This document shows, one piece after another, positions 33,622 through 42,899 of a stretch of 64,000 bases of DNA. The notes under the pieces were generated by a model. That model was not told the DNA's origin and ran no database searches. It saw only the letters and a list, made by a program, of their open reading frames with translations. Position 1 is the stretch's first letter. Every line of letters begins with the position of its first letter. The DNA lies in contig CAJCIT010000231.1 of assembly GCA_903970405.1 (NCBI GenBank), forward strand, positions 1-64,000, written 5' to 3'. Position numbers and translations under genes: made by a program. Source of the stretch: Acidobacteriaceae bacterium. Its GTDB lineage: Bacteria > Acidobacteriota > Terriglobia > Bryobacterales > Bryobacteraceae.

Positions 33622-35673
33622 TTACTTTGATGCCGGTGAAGAGTCGGAGTGTTTAACCGGCGGTCCCTCGTTCTGGGGATCGTATCCAATGGACTTCATA
33701 AACATCTTTTGAATGTCCCCTATCCCCGATGGCCGTCTCATCAGACGATCAGCTACCGCAAGAGGTCCGAGAAGTAAGCTCATCGGGAATATCAGTACCG
33801 GCCAAAGCAGGGCGAAAAGGGCGACGCCTTGCGTACCTTTAGCCCACAGCAGGTACGTCGCTATTGGACAAGCAATCCACTTCAGTCTGACAACCAGGGC
33901 CCCCAACCAGGCAAGCTCTGGAACAATGAATCTATGCCTAACGAACAAAATCCAAAGCACGTCAGCGATGAGAGCGGCGGCGACAACGGACCACCACGTA
34001 AAGAACAAAAGCGCCACCGGGGCTAATGGCTGAGAAATGAAAAGCGGCCAGTTCTGCCACTCTACTGCGCGAAGCCAACACCATCGCAAATTATCGTCGT
34101 CTGAGTGCTCAAACGAGTTCCACATAAACGATCCCCTTCCGCTTCGGCGATTAGCGACGCTCGCCGCGTGATCTGCCGTCGCATTGTTCTGCTGGGACGC
34201 ATCGGACCCGGGCGCAGAACTCCTGTAGCTCTGTGCCTCAGCCTCATCCTGATCGGCGGCCATGCCGAACCAGCGTTCAGCCTCGGTGTCGCTCTGGACT
34301 ACGCCGGTTCCGCTGCGGTACATGGAGCCGAGTCTGCGCTGTGCCTGAGCGTTACCCTGATCGGCGGCCATGCGAAACCAGCCGGCAGCTTCAACGTAGC
34401 TCTGCGCTACCCCATGACCGTATTCGTACATGCACCCGAGCTCGCACTGCGCCGTAGAGTCACCCTGATCGGCGGCCTTGCGAATCCAACGGGCGGCTTC
34501 AGTGTAGTCCTGCCGCACACCAAAGTTCGTTGGGTCGTATTGCCTGTAGTAGATCAGACCTAATTCGCGTTGCGCTCCTGCTTCCCCGAGTTCCGCAGCG
34601 ATTCGGTACCAGCGCTCAGCTTCAGCTTCGTCGAGCGATACTCCCGCCTGGCGTGCAAAATAGCACATCAGGTAAAGCTGGCCCCGCGCTCCAACGTGCC
34701 CCTGTTCGGCGGCCTTGTGGAGCCACCTGAGAGCTTCGGTGTAGCCTTGCGCCAGTCCTCGCCCGTCGCGGTACATAAACTGCAACTCTACCTGGAGCAC
34801 AAGCGCTTCACAGCCACCGGCCTCGCTAAACCAGCGGACAGCCGCGGCTCTGTCTTGCGTTACACCGTCACCACTCTCGTACATGAGGCCAAGCGCACCT
34901 TGCGCTATAAAATTACCGTCTTCGGCTGCCTTCCGAAGCCAGCGCGCGGCCTCGGCATGATCGTGCCTTACCCCTTCCCCGTTTCGGTATAAGAAGCCGA
35001 GCTTGCATTGGGCCTCAGCGTCACCTTGGTCGGCGGCCTTGCGAAACCAGTGGGCGGCTTCAGCGTCGTCCTGAGTTACGCCCCGACCGCTGCGATGCAT
35101 GAAGCCCAATTCGCATTGCGCACTAACATTACCCGCGTCGGCAGCCATGCGGAGCCAACGGAGCGCCTCTGCATGATCCTGGCCGACCCCTTCACCGCTG
35201 CTATATAAGAGGCTGAGCTCGTACTGCGCTCGAGCATCACCCTGATCGGCGGCCTTGCGAAACCATTGAGCGGCTTCAACGCAGTCCTGCACGACCCCGT
35301 CGCCCGCTTTGTACGTATCGCCGAGGTCTTTTTGCGCCCCGGCATCCCCATTGTCGGCGGCGCTGCGCAACCAACGGAAGGACTCAGCTTTGTCCTGCGC
35401 CGCCCCCTCGCGCCCGTACATGAGACTTAGCATGTACTCTGCCCTAACATTGCCCTGGTCGGCTGCCTTGCGAAACCATCGGATCGCCTCGGCGTCGTCC
35501 TGCGCCACCACTCGCCCTCTCGCATAAATGTGGCCGAGCATGCGCTGCGCGTCAGCGTGGCCCTGGTCGGCGGCGTCGTAGAACCAGCGGAAGGCTTCGG
35601 CTTCATCTTGCAGTACACCTTGGCCCTCCAAATACATCATGCCCAGTTTGTACTGCACGTCAGCGTCAGCCAT
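33622..35673 (-). CDS. Sel1-repeat protein with C-terminal membrane domain
   Basis: The 683-residue protein contains about 13 consecutive Sel1-like repeats (residues 3-475), each of about 36 residues on the pattern AQxxLGxMYxxGxGVxQDxxEAxRWFRKAADQGx. Repeats 10 and 11 are longer, and repeats 8-10 are the most diverged. A low-complexity linker (475-525) leads to about four transmembrane helices (around 535-645) and a polar tail. The repeat solenoid would project into the cytoplasm or periplasm and bind partner proteins. There is no N-terminal signal peptide. Sel1 proteins often act in stress signalling or effector immunity; here the partner is unknown. Confidence 0.9.
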   Translation of the reverse strand: MADADVQYKLGMMYLEGQGVLQDEAEAFRWFYDAADQGHADAQRMLGHIYARGRVVAQDDAEAIRWFRKAADQGNVRAEYMLSLMYGREGAAQDKAESFRWLRSAADNGDAGAQKDLGDTYKAGDGVVQDCVEAAQWFRKAADQGDARAQYELSLLYSSGEGVGQDHAEALRWLRMAADAGNVSAQCELGFMHRSGRGVTQDDAEAAHWFRKAADQGDAEAQCKLGFLYRNGEGVRHDHAEAARWLRKAAEDGNFIAQGALGLMYESGDGVTQDRAAAVRWFSEAGGCEALVLQVELQFMYRDGRGLAQGYTEALRWLHKAAEQGHVGARGQLYLMCYFARQAGVSLDEAEAERWYRIAAELGEAGAQRELGLIYYRQYDPTNFGVRQDYTEAARWIRKAADQGDSTAQCELGCMYEYGHGVAQSYVEAAGWFRMAADQGNAQAQRRLGSMYRSGTGVVQSDTEAERWFGMAADQDEAEAQSYRSSAPGSDASQQNNATADHAASVANRRSGRGSFMWNSFEHSDDDNLRWCWLRAVEWQNWPLFISQPLAPVALLFFTWWSVVAAALIADVLWILFVRHRFIVPELAWLGALVVRLKWIACPIATYLLWAKGTQGVALFALLWPVLIFPMSLLLGPLAVADRLMRRPSGIGDIQKMFMKSIGYDPQNEGPPVKHSDSSPASK

Positions 35674-35925
35674 GATTGCCTCGCGTCATGCCGGAGAATG
35701 TCACCTTAAGAATGGTCTGCGCGACGTCAGCCCCTCTAATTCTAGCCGCCCTGTATTACCCATAAAGGATTTAGATCCAGGGCGGAGCAGAGCAGGTTCG
35801 AATACCAAATTGAGTTGGCTCTGCTCGGCAAGTCTAGCCAAACAAAGATCCATATCCTTGCTCGCTCTCTCCCTCGCAACCTAGAAATATCCGCCGACGC
35901 GGCGGGATGTTGGCGTGGCGCCGCC

Positions 35926-37132
35926 TCACCCAAGCTGCGGTACAGCCCCATACACGCCCCCCAGATATTTCTGATAGTAGTTGTCGTTTCTGCGAACCGA
36001 CTGGATGTCCTGCAGCGCATAAACGCGAGTACGCCCACCCGAATCCTTCTCGCAGAAATAGATCTCCTCTTTTACCAGGTCATCGAGCAAGGAGGCATTG
36101 TGGCAACTCATCCAAATCTGAGCGTCCCGGTGATTTCTCACCGGGTCATAGAACCAGCGTAGGATCTCCGGGAGCACCGCTGGATGGATGGAGAGATCTA
36201 ATTCGTCTATGACTGCGATGCCGCCCGCTGCGATCGTCTGGATGAGCAGCGGAAATACCCGGACGAACTGGCGCGTTCCGTGGCTCTCGAGTTGCATGGG
36301 CATGGGGTTCGCCAGCCCCTCGTGCTCGAATCTTGCCACTGGGCCTCCATTGATGGAATCGATGGACATGCCCTTAATACCAAGATCGACCCGCTCAATC
36401 TCCCGATTCAGCGCCTCCAGCATGGCGGGGTTTTCCGCGTAGTACCTGACGATATTCCCTTCCGGGAAGTCTGTCTTGTCGACGAGAATGTTGCTGACGA
36501 TGCTGGCCGCCAGCCGTTGAAAAAGAAGAGACGGACCATGATCGAACTGCGCCATGGTAGAGATAAGACTCGCATTTGCACGCACTTTGGAGATTACCTG
36601 CCGGTAGCCCGGCAAGCCAAAGCCTTTGCCGAATCGAACGTTGCCTTGCGCGTCCCGCTCGAAAAATCGAAGCGTCTTGCCGCCGATGGGCCACTGTCTT
36701 AACGATTCAGAAGCGACGGCCTTCGGCTTTCCGTTCTCGTTCCGAAAGCCGACTTCGTAAACGTACTTGGCACATTCACCGTGACACTCATGGATCAGGC
36801 TAGCGGGTCCGGTGAAATGGATGGCCAGCCTAGTGGGAAGATGGACAGCCTCCCGGTCGTTGAAACACTCGCATGGCTGGAAGCCGTCCGGTGCGAGTTG
36901 GAAGCTGTGTTGAACAAACCAGCTCAAAAAGGCCAGTGGCCCGCAATACAGTCGACTTTCCGGAGGCATTCGCGCCAAATAGAGCGACGACTTTGGGCAC
37001 GCGCTCTTGAGCGCCGGCACGGATCTCCGCGAAACGCCCGGCAATGTTTGGCACGTTTTCCGTGATTCGCAGATCCAGGACTTGCGGCAGCCGGATGGAG
37101 TAGAAATTTTCAATTTCGATCCGCGAAATCAT
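35926..37132 (-). pseudogene. AAA-family ATPase (AAA15/SMC-like), broken by one extra base
   Basis: The N-terminal part from ATG 37132 (MISRIEIENFYSIRLPQVLD) holds a Walker A motif VALFGANASGKSTVLRA. The frame then shifts. The rest of the protein lies in another frame, beginning LAFLSWFVQHSFQLAPDG and reaching the Walker B IAVIDELDLSIHPAVLPEIL and the terminal RRNDNYYQKYLGGVYGAVP. Removing a single base near 36937 would join the two exactly in phase as STVLRA-LAFLS. The intact protein would have about 400 residues and resemble the OLD/AAA15 type ATPases of phage-defence and stress loci. No partner nuclease or RloB-like gene follows. Either a real loss or a sequencing error. Confidence 0.75.
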
Positions 37133-37164
37133 TAAAGTGGTCCGCAACGAGTCAGCAACGCTGT

Positions 37165-37213
37165 CTATACGCGCTACATTAGCATATTTCGGCTAATCTA
37201 TTGACTATACGCG
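37165..37213 (-). promoter_or_regulatory. Repeats in the leader of the AAA ATPase gene
   Basis: Two identical nine-base repeats, CTATACGCG, lie at 37165-37173 and 37205-37213, 40 bases apart. Between them is an inverted repeat TTAGC (37179-37183) and GCTAA (37192-37196) with an eight-base loop. The segment is AT-rich compared with its surroundings and sits 33 bases upstream of the ATPase start. It probably holds the promoter and a protein-binding site. No regulator is identified. Confidence 0.4.
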
Positions 37214-37302
37214 GGCAGAAATAGAGGGGCCCCGAACCCGAGTAACCGGCGGAACAACGGCGGTGAGGGTCCGGGCGTTGACCGTCAGGGCGTTGAGCCT
37301 CT

Positions 37303-38067
37303 CTAAAGCCAAAATCTCTGTGATAACTTCTCTGGAGTATCGATCACAGCAGTCGGCTCCAGATTAATCGTCGAAAACAATCCTTCGATGCCGATTTCTT
37401 CAAGCGATAAGGACATCATCTCGCGAACGATCGCCGTGTAGTCATCACTCAAAATCGTCGACTGAGGACAAAGATTGGTGATCAGGACCAATCCAGTGGG
37501 ATGAGAATCGACGACGGTAAATGCGAGATCGGGTCTGTGCTTGCGCAAGGCGAGAAGGGTGCGCCATACGTCGCCCGGCCGCCAATCCTTTCGGTGCGCC
37601 TCAACCGTCGGCGACGGCGTGCGACTGGCAATCGCCATTTCCACGGGGACGCAATCGTGCAACACGATCACTGAGTTGCGGCGGCAGTGGCGCTCCGTAT
37701 TAGAGAAGTCACGCAGCAGGAACTCGCAAAGATGCAGCCCGTCCAGGAACGCCAAATCGACGGGACCATCGAATATCCGAGTTAAATCGTAGCGGCGGAA
37801 AAAGGCGTCGCTGGGGATTTGGTAAAAAGCGCAGAACGGCTTCCTGCCGATGACATCTTGGTTGAGGTCAAATCTCGGATCCACCGCCACCGACGCGCAA
37901 TTGGCAATGGATAGGGAAGCGCCGCTGCTGGTCCCGATTTCGAAATAACTCGCTGGGGCGAGCCGTTCATGCAACCACCTCAAGACGGTGAAATAGTGCG
38001 TGCCCTCAAGGTCCGGCACCGAGACTCGGTGCCGCTCTTCATCGGTGGAAAGGCTCGTTGCGGTCAT
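37303..38067 (-). CDS. Class I SAM-dependent methyltransferase
   Basis: The 254-residue protein has the Methyltransf_24-like fold: motif I YFEIGTSSGASLSIA (about 42-56), the acidic VDPRFD after it, and the LAFLDGLHLCEFLLRDF segment where an Asp/His pair is found in this group. ATG 38067 is preferred over the longer frame to 38193, whose extra residues are arginine-rich. Members modify small molecules or sugars of surface polysaccharides. No genetic partner points to a substrate; the neighbouring CE15 esterase is on the same strand with 29 bases between them and could be co-transcribed. Confidence 0.8.
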   Translation of the reverse strand: MTATSLSTDEERHRVSVPDLEGTHYFTVLRWLHERLAPASYFEIGTSSGASLSIANCASVAVDPRFDLNQDVIGRKPFCAFYQIPSDAFFRRYDLTRIFDGPVDLAFLDGLHLCEFLLRDFSNTERHCRRNSVIVLHDCVPVEMAIASRTPSPTVEAHRKDWRPGDVWRTLLALRKHRPDLAFTVVDSHPTGLVLITNLCPQSTILSDDYTAIVREMMSLSLEEIGIEGLFSTINLEPTAVIDTPEKLSQRFWL

Positions 38068-38096
38068 GGGTGGGGTGAGAAGGGTCCCGTTACGCC

Positions 38097-39671
38097 TCAA
38101 GAAGTTGGATTGCGACTCATCAGCGTATCGGCCCACTTGATAAAGTACTTTACATTCGGGGCGTCGGTGTGGCCGCCATCGTGCTGCCGCCATGCCAACT
38201 GCCCATCCAGCAGTCCAACGTTCACCGGTGGCATCTTTTCTGTGTGATAGTCGCTCGATACGCCAAGGGCCTTGGCCCCCAGGAGCTCAAACACCGGCTG
38301 CGCCGCCACAGTGGCCATGTAGCTTCCTTCCTGATCGAGCCACTTCGCGTCGCCCGCCGCAGGAACGCCGTAGCTGATAAAGGTCATCCGAGGCGCGCAC
38401 AAGGCGATGAGCTCATGTGAATCGACAGGCAAGTCCCCCGGATTTTTCGAGCCGAAGGCTGAGTCTGACGCTCCATACTTCAAGAAATTGCCGGCCATCC
38501 AGTGGTACTCGCCGCTACCGGTCAGGCTTTCCACCGCTTCACCGAAGTTGCGCCTATTCAGCTTGGCCCCGCCCTCACCCGAAGAGCCAATCAACCCCAT
38601 CGCAAAGCGCTGCTCAAAAGCCAGGGTCACCAGGGCGGCCTTGCCATACCGGGATACGCCTTCGATGCCCACATGTTTGGCGTCGACGGACGGGTCGGTT
38701 TCGAGGTAATCGAGCCCCCGCGCCGCACCCCATGCCCAGGCACGAAGGGATCCCCAGTCGTCGGGTTTACGGGGCTGGCCTTTGTTGACCAACCCAATGA
38801 TTCCGCGCGTCAGGCCGGCGCCGTTGTCAGCTTGGATGCTCCCGGGGTCGATCATTGCGTAACCCCAGCCATCGGCAATCAGTTGCGATGTCGTCGGCGG
38901 GTCGCCTGCGGGACGGGGACCTCCGAGCCCGAAGGATGGCGTCAGCGCGTTGAGCGGGCTGTAGCCGGGGTATGCGGCGAAGATCGAAGCCAACTCGGGA
39001 TCGTTTTTCTCAAGCAAGGCTTTGAGGGCCCGATTAATGCGCTCCATATCCTCTTGAGGCGGCTGCGCCGGACTTGGCAAGCCCGTTCTGCCGAACATCA
39101 TCAATAGCGGGACTGGTTTCTTCGCATTCGCAGGAACCACGACGGTCATTGCGATATTCACTTCGATTTGTGGAAACGCGGAATTATCCACGTGTCCCAC
39201 CAGTTGTTTCGCAATCACCGGCGTAAAGCCGAGAAACTCGCGGTCCGTCACTTTCACTGTCCAGGTCACCTTCGGCAAGTTCCTGGGCAAGCGTCCATAA
39301 ACTTCCCGTTCGAAATCCTCCACAATCTCGGGACGGCGCTCAGTCCACCACATTTCAGCGGTGGTCACGCGCTTCCCATTCTTCAAGGTCAATAGATCCG
39401 GCAGATTGGGAAACGGATTTGCGAGCGATTCATCGTAATTGGCGTGATTCGGCGCTTTTTCGTCGCCGCTGGGGCCGGGCCGCAGCGCCTTAATGCCGAG
39501 CTGGTCCATCATATTCCGGTGATCCTGATCGGCCGTCATGCCCGCCGGAGCGGACGGCTGTGCAGCGTCCCCGAAGAGCGAGCCCAACATCAAACTACAA
39601 GCGACGGTCAAACTCAGCCGCCAAACACGCTTCCCAGCAATTACTGACTCAAACACGAAACGCCTCCACAA
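38097..39671 (-). CDS. CE15-type glucuronoyl esterase (acetyl xylan esterase-like), secreted
   Basis: The 524-residue enzyme carries an N-terminal signal segment (RLSLTVACSLMLGSLFGDAAQ) and the CE15 alpha/beta hydrolase. The nucleophile is Ser340 in GVEGVSRYGKAALVTL-type context (GVSRYGKAA here), followed by GSSGEGGAKLNRRN and the histidine of QHDGGHTDAPN near residue 505. CE15 enzymes cut the ester between glucuronic acid of xylan and lignin alcohols. The N-terminal 110 residues after the signal (with NLPDLLTLKNGKRV) are the usual leading segment of bacterial CE15. The organism thus appears able to attack plant cell wall, consistent with the xylonate dehydratase further on. Confidence 0.88.
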   Translation of the reverse strand: MWRRFVFESVIAGKRVWRLSLTVACSLMLGSLFGDAAQPSAPAGMTADQDHRNMMDQLGIKALRPGPSGDEKAPNHANYDESLANPFPNLPDLLTLKNGKRVTTAEMWWTERRPEIVEDFEREVYGRLPRNLPKVTWTVKVTDREFLGFTPVIAKQLVGHVDNSAFPQIEVNIAMTVVVPANAKKPVPLLMMFGRTGLPSPAQPPQEDMERINRALKALLEKNDPELASIFAAYPGYSPLNALTPSFGLGGPRPAGDPPTTSQLIADGWGYAMIDPGSIQADNGAGLTRGIIGLVNKGQPRKPDDWGSLRAWAWGAARGLDYLETDPSVDAKHVGIEGVSRYGKAALVTLAFEQRFAMGLIGSSGEGGAKLNRRNFGEAVESLTGSGEYHWMAGNFLKYGASDSAFGSKNPGDLPVDSHELIALCAPRMTFISYGVPAAGDAKWLDQEGSYMATVAAQPVFELLGAKALGVSSDYHTEKMPPVNVGLLDGQLAWRQHDGGHTDAPNVKYFIKWADTLMSRNPTS

Positions 39672-39860
39672 ACTCGATGGTCTCCTTGGAGGACGAAACG
39701 GTCCTCTGTGGCGTTACTATACCCCGCGAGATCGATCGATAATCCGGCAGTCATCGTCTGGCGCGATGGTGGGCCGCGGCCGTCCAGCAGATGGGCTTGA
39801 TTTCTTGACGTGTACGGGTAAACGGCGTACAGTGGGGAAACCATAGGTCAGGAGCATTCC

Positions 39861-40190
39861 ATGCCGCGCCGAGCCACCACCCGCACCACCCGGCTGGAAG
39901 CCCACATCACGCCCGATGCCCTCGCCGTCGTCCGCCGCGCCGCCGAAATCCAGGGCCGCTCGGTCAGTGACTTTGTCGTTGCGGCTGCTCAGGAAGCGGC
40001 GCAAAGGACTGTCTCTGAGATCGAGGTTGTCCGCCTGTCGCGTGCAGCGCAGGAAAAATTCGTCGCGTTGCTGTTAAAGCCTCCGGCGCCGCCGCCCGCC
40101 CTGAAGAAGGCCTTTGAACGTCACCGCGCCCTGGTCCGCCAGCAGGGCGGCGCTTCTGCGCTAGAGCATGGACAGACCCTTTCGTATTGA
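39861..40190 (+). CDS. DUF1778 antitoxin (TacA type) without functional toxin
   Basis: This 109-residue antitoxin has the RHH N-terminus (RTTRLEAHITPDALAVVRRAAEI then SVSDFVVAAAQEAA) and the C-terminal LSRAAQEKFVALLLKPPAPPP and KKAFERHRALV that normally wraps the GNAT toxin. Its 3' end overlaps, by 23 bases, a toxin start that now stops after 17 codons. The antitoxin frame itself is complete. It may persist as an anti-addiction factor or autoregulator. The promoter is not clear. Confidence 0.85.
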   Translation: MPRRATTRTTRLEAHITPDALAVVRRAAEIQGRSVSDFVVAAAQEAAQRTVSEIEVVRLSRAAQEKFVALLLKPPAPPPALKKAFERHRALVRQQGGASALEHGQTLSY

Positions 40191-40221
40191 AGCCCTCTCC
40201 GCGGATCACGACCGGTGGTAA
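40168..40221 (+). pseudogene. Remnant of a GNAT toxin: 17 codons
   Basis: From ATG 40168 the frame encodes MDRPFRIEALSADHDRW and ends at TAA 40219-40221. This is the exact kind of N-terminus found in TacT-type GNAT toxins paired with DUF1778 antitoxins, and the 23-base overlap with the antitoxin is typical. The remaining 150 or so codons are absent; the following sequence is unrelated and carries a gene on the other strand. So the toxin has been deleted or disrupted. Confidence 0.7.
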
Positions 40222-40244
40222 TTTACCAGTCTCTGTCCCGAAAC

Positions 40245-40526
40245 TTACTGTTTATGAAACGTGACAGAGCGGCAGAGGGGAAACAGTCTTGCACGGAGAA
40301 ATGCTTTACGAACTGTTTCCAGTTGAGGAACATACCGGGGCGGCTCCGGCCCGATCCAATACGTGTCGTTGTCGCCAAACGGCTCCCACGCTTCAAACGC
40401 CACGCCGTCAAGTTCGAAGCGGCAAGAAACGTCCTGGCTGAACCAAGAGAGCGACGGCGACCACACGTTCTGGACACCGTCAATCGCTGCGGCAACGAGG
40501 AACTTCGCCTTTACCCGCTTGCTCAC
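40245..40526 (-). CDS. Hypothetical protein, perhaps a gene fragment
   Basis: The 93-residue frame from GTG 40526 contains protein-like segments such as FELDGVAFEAWEPFGDNDTY and IGPEPPRYVPQLETVRKAF. It lacks a signal peptide. Its start codon falls inside the dispersed repeat copy 2, so it may have been fused to or truncated by it. No family is recognised. Its stop lies just beyond the toxin remnant on the other strand. Confidence 0.4.
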   Translation of the reverse strand: MSKRVKAKFLVAAAIDGVQNVWSPSLSWFSQDVSCRFELDGVAFEAWEPFGDNDTYWIGPEPPRYVPQLETVRKAFLRARLFPLCRSVTFHKQ

Positions 40527-40604
40527 GCGCGCGGTTCAGAAGAGGGCGTCGGTCGCTCTGCGAACGTAGGGACCAGCACCGCCCGGTCGCTCCCTGAGGG
40601 CTGT
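40513..40604 (+). repeat. Dispersed intergenic repeat, copy 2
   Basis: This copy contains the core ACGCGCGCGGTTCAGAAG at 40525-40542 and then GGTCGCTCTGCGAACGTAGG, GACCAGCACCGCCCGGTCGC and TCCCTGAGGG, following the order of copies at 26057 and 46537. It is the most complete version of the middle part. It overlaps the start codon of the small hypothetical gene on the minus strand. Confidence 0.75.
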
Positions 40605-40837
40605 GAGAAATTGGTGCCTGACTTAAGCGCCTTCGAGAGTCTACTGAAAATTAAGGCTTACGAAAGGGCGCTACGCGCGGCTCAGGCGGACGGGCTGTCT
40701 TGGACGATGGACCCAAGATTTCAAGAGCGCAGCCCTTGGTTAGGCTCAAGGAAGCGAAACCGGAAGGGCCTGGCCCAAGCGAGTAACAACATCCACACCG
40801 GGCTGACCTGTACACTTTGGTTTGCGAGTGAACCAGA

Positions 40838-42838
40838 GTGAGTGAACCAGTGAGTAACGAGCCGGCCCTTCTTTCCATTTTCGAGACGCCCGATCCGAGT
40901 CTTCTGCGAGTGCCAACCCATGCCGACGGGCCCAGCGGATTGATTCCTTTGAACGCCGACCTCCTGCTGAATGCGCCGTCCGGCACGCTGTTCGGACTTT
41001 CGCAGGACGTGGGCATGGGGTGGAAGCCTCAGGACTTGAGAGGCGCCGAAATTCTGTTGTTGAGCACCCATGGCGGCCTGCGCGCCGACGATGGGACGCC
41101 CATCGCCTTGGGCTACCACACCGGACATTGGGAGGTGGGCCTGCTGGTGGCCGAAGCGGCGCGCGAGATTAAGCGAGCCGGCTCCATCCCTTTCGCCGCG
41201 GCCTGCACCGATCCCTGCGACGGGCGGACCCAGGGGACGCCGGGGATGTTCGATTCCCTGCCCTACCGCAACGACGCGGCGACGGTGTTCCGGCGCCTCA
41301 TCCGATCGCTGCCAAACCGGGCGGGCGTGGTTGGGATCGCCACCTGCGACAAAGGCCTTCCGGCGATGATGATGGCGCTGGCAAGCTGCGGGTCATTGCC
41401 CTCGATTTTGATCCCGGGCGGCGTGACGCTGCTGCCGGCGAAGGGCGAAGATGCCGGTAAGGTGCAGACCATTGGAGCGCGGTTTGCCCACGGTGAGATC
41501 TCGCTTGAATATGCGGAGGAGGTGGCTTGTACAGCATGCGCGACACCAGGCGGCGGCTGCCAGTTTCTGGGGACGGCTGCCACGTCGCAAGTGGTTGGCG
41601 AGGCGCTGGGACTCTCGCTGCCGCATACGGCGCTTGCGCCCTCAGGCCATCCGATTTGGCTGGACATGGCGACACGTTCGGCGAAGGCTATCCTGCGTAT
41701 GCATCGCCGGGGAATGGGTACGGCCAGCGTAGTAACGCCCGCGGCACTGCGAAATGCGATGGTCTTACATGCGGCGTTTGGCGGTTCCACGAATCTGTTG
41801 TTGCATATTCCAGCCATCGCGCACGCGGCGGGATTGCCGCGGCCGACGCCCGACGATTGGACCTCGCTGAACCGGCAGGTGCCGCGGCTGGTTGACGCTC
41901 TGCCGAACGGTCCGCGCAACTTTGCCACGGTTCAGGTTTTCCTCGCCGGCGGCGTGCCGGAGGCAATGCTGCATTTGCGCAAAGCGGGGCTGCTGGATAC
42001 GAAAGTTCTAACGGTGACGGGTGAAACGCTGGACACGTGCCTGGATTGGTGGGAACAGAGCAATCGGCGGCGCGAGTTAAAGCTGGAACTGGAACGCCGC
42101 GATGGGATCGATGCATCCGACGTCATTATGGATCCGGCGCAAGCGAAGTCACGGGGCCTGACGCCGACTGTTTGCTTTCCGACGGGGAATCTGGCGCCTG
42201 AAGGATCGGTAGTGAAAAGCACGGCGATCGATCCGGCGGTTGTCGGCGAGGACAATGTGTATCGCAAGCGCGGCAGAGCGCGCGTGTTCACCACAGAGCA
42301 TCTCGCCATCGCCGCCATTAAGTCTCACATGATTCTGGACGGAGAAGTGCTGGTGCTGATTTGCGGTGGACCGCTGGGCTCAGGCATGCAGGAGACATAC
42401 CAGGTGACTTCGGCACTGAAGCATCTGGGATTTGGAAAGAATATTGCGGTTCTGACTGACGCCCGGTTTAGCGGCGTGTCAACCGGCGCCTGTATCGGCC
42501 ATGTGTCGCCGGAAGCGCTGGCGGGCGGGCCCATCGGGAAGCTGCGGAATGGCGATGTGATTGAGATTGTCATTGACCGGAATACGCTCAAGGCGTCGGT
42601 GAATTTTGTGGGCGAAGGGAAGACGGAGTTCTCGGCGGAAGCGGGAGCGGCGATTCTCGCGGCCAGGCCGCCGCGTGAAGATTTGGCGCCCGATCCGCTC
42701 CTGCCCGATGACACCAAGCTGTGGGCGGCGCTGGTGCAGGCCAGCGGAGGAGTTTGGGGCGGATGCGTTTACGACACACAGGCGATTACGGAACGGCTGC
42801 GCGTAACCGGGACTTTGCTGGGCCAGCCCACAGCCTAA
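40838..42838 (+). CDS. D-xylonate-type dehydratase, IlvD/Edd family (YjhG/YagF group)
   Basis: The 666-residue enzyme dehydrates a sugar acid to a 2-keto-3-deoxy acid; the size and the motifs match the YjhG/YagF branch rather than IlvD or Edd. Iron-sulfur cysteines are seen in [20 protein letters not shown], in [11 protein letters not shown], and in [19 protein letters not shown]. The C-terminal domain includes [18 protein letters not shown] and [17 protein letters not shown]. It starts at GTG 40838 (a second GTG lies 12 bases on). It would act in xylose oxidation, matching the xylan esterase (38097-39671), but the xylose dehydrogenase and lactonase are not in the window. Confidence 0.9.
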   Translation: MSEPVSNEPALLSIFETPDPSLLRVPTHADGPSGLIPLNADLLLNAPSGTLFGLSQDVGMGWKPQDLRGAEILLLSTHGGLRADDGTPIALGYHTGHWEVGLLVAEAAREIKRAGSIPFAAACTDPCDGRTQGTPGMFDSLPYRNDAATVFRRLIRSLPNRAGVVGIATCDKGLPAMMMALASCGSLPSILIPGGVTLLPAKGEDAGKVQTIGARFAHGEISLEYAEEVACTACATPGGGCQFLGTAATSQVVGEALGLSLPHTALAPSGHPIWLDMATRSAKAILRMHRRGMGTASVVTPAALRNAMVLHAAFGGSTNLLLHIPAIAHAAGLPRPTPDDWTSLNRQVPRLVDALPNGPRNFATVQVFLAGGVPEAMLHLRKAGLLDTKVLTVTGETLDTCLDWWEQSNRRRELKLELERRDGIDASDVIMDPAQAKSRGLTPTVCFPTGNLAPEGSVVKSTAIDPAVVGEDNVYRKRGRARVFTTEHLAIAAIKSHMILDGEVLVLICGGPLGSGMQETYQVTSALKHLGFGKNIAVLTDARFSGVSTGACIGHVSPEALAGGPIGKLRNGDVIEIVIDRNTLKASVNFVGEGKTEFSAEAGAAILAARPPREDLAPDPLLPDDTKLWAALVQASGGVWGGCVYDTQAITERLRVTGTLLGQPTA

Positions 42839-42899
42839 AGGATGTGCCACCACAGTTGCCGCAAGGGTCCCCCCGTGGCGCGGGCCACGCCTAAAAAAT

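Noticed and set aside
33640-35670. Periodic DNA repeats that could be mistaken for a CRISPR-like or tandem array
   Set aside because: The period of about 108 bases is the coding of 36-residue Sel1 repeats in an intact frame.
35785-35830. GGTTCGAATACC resembling a tRNA T-arm
   Set aside because: No matching acceptor, D or anticodon stem could be built around it.
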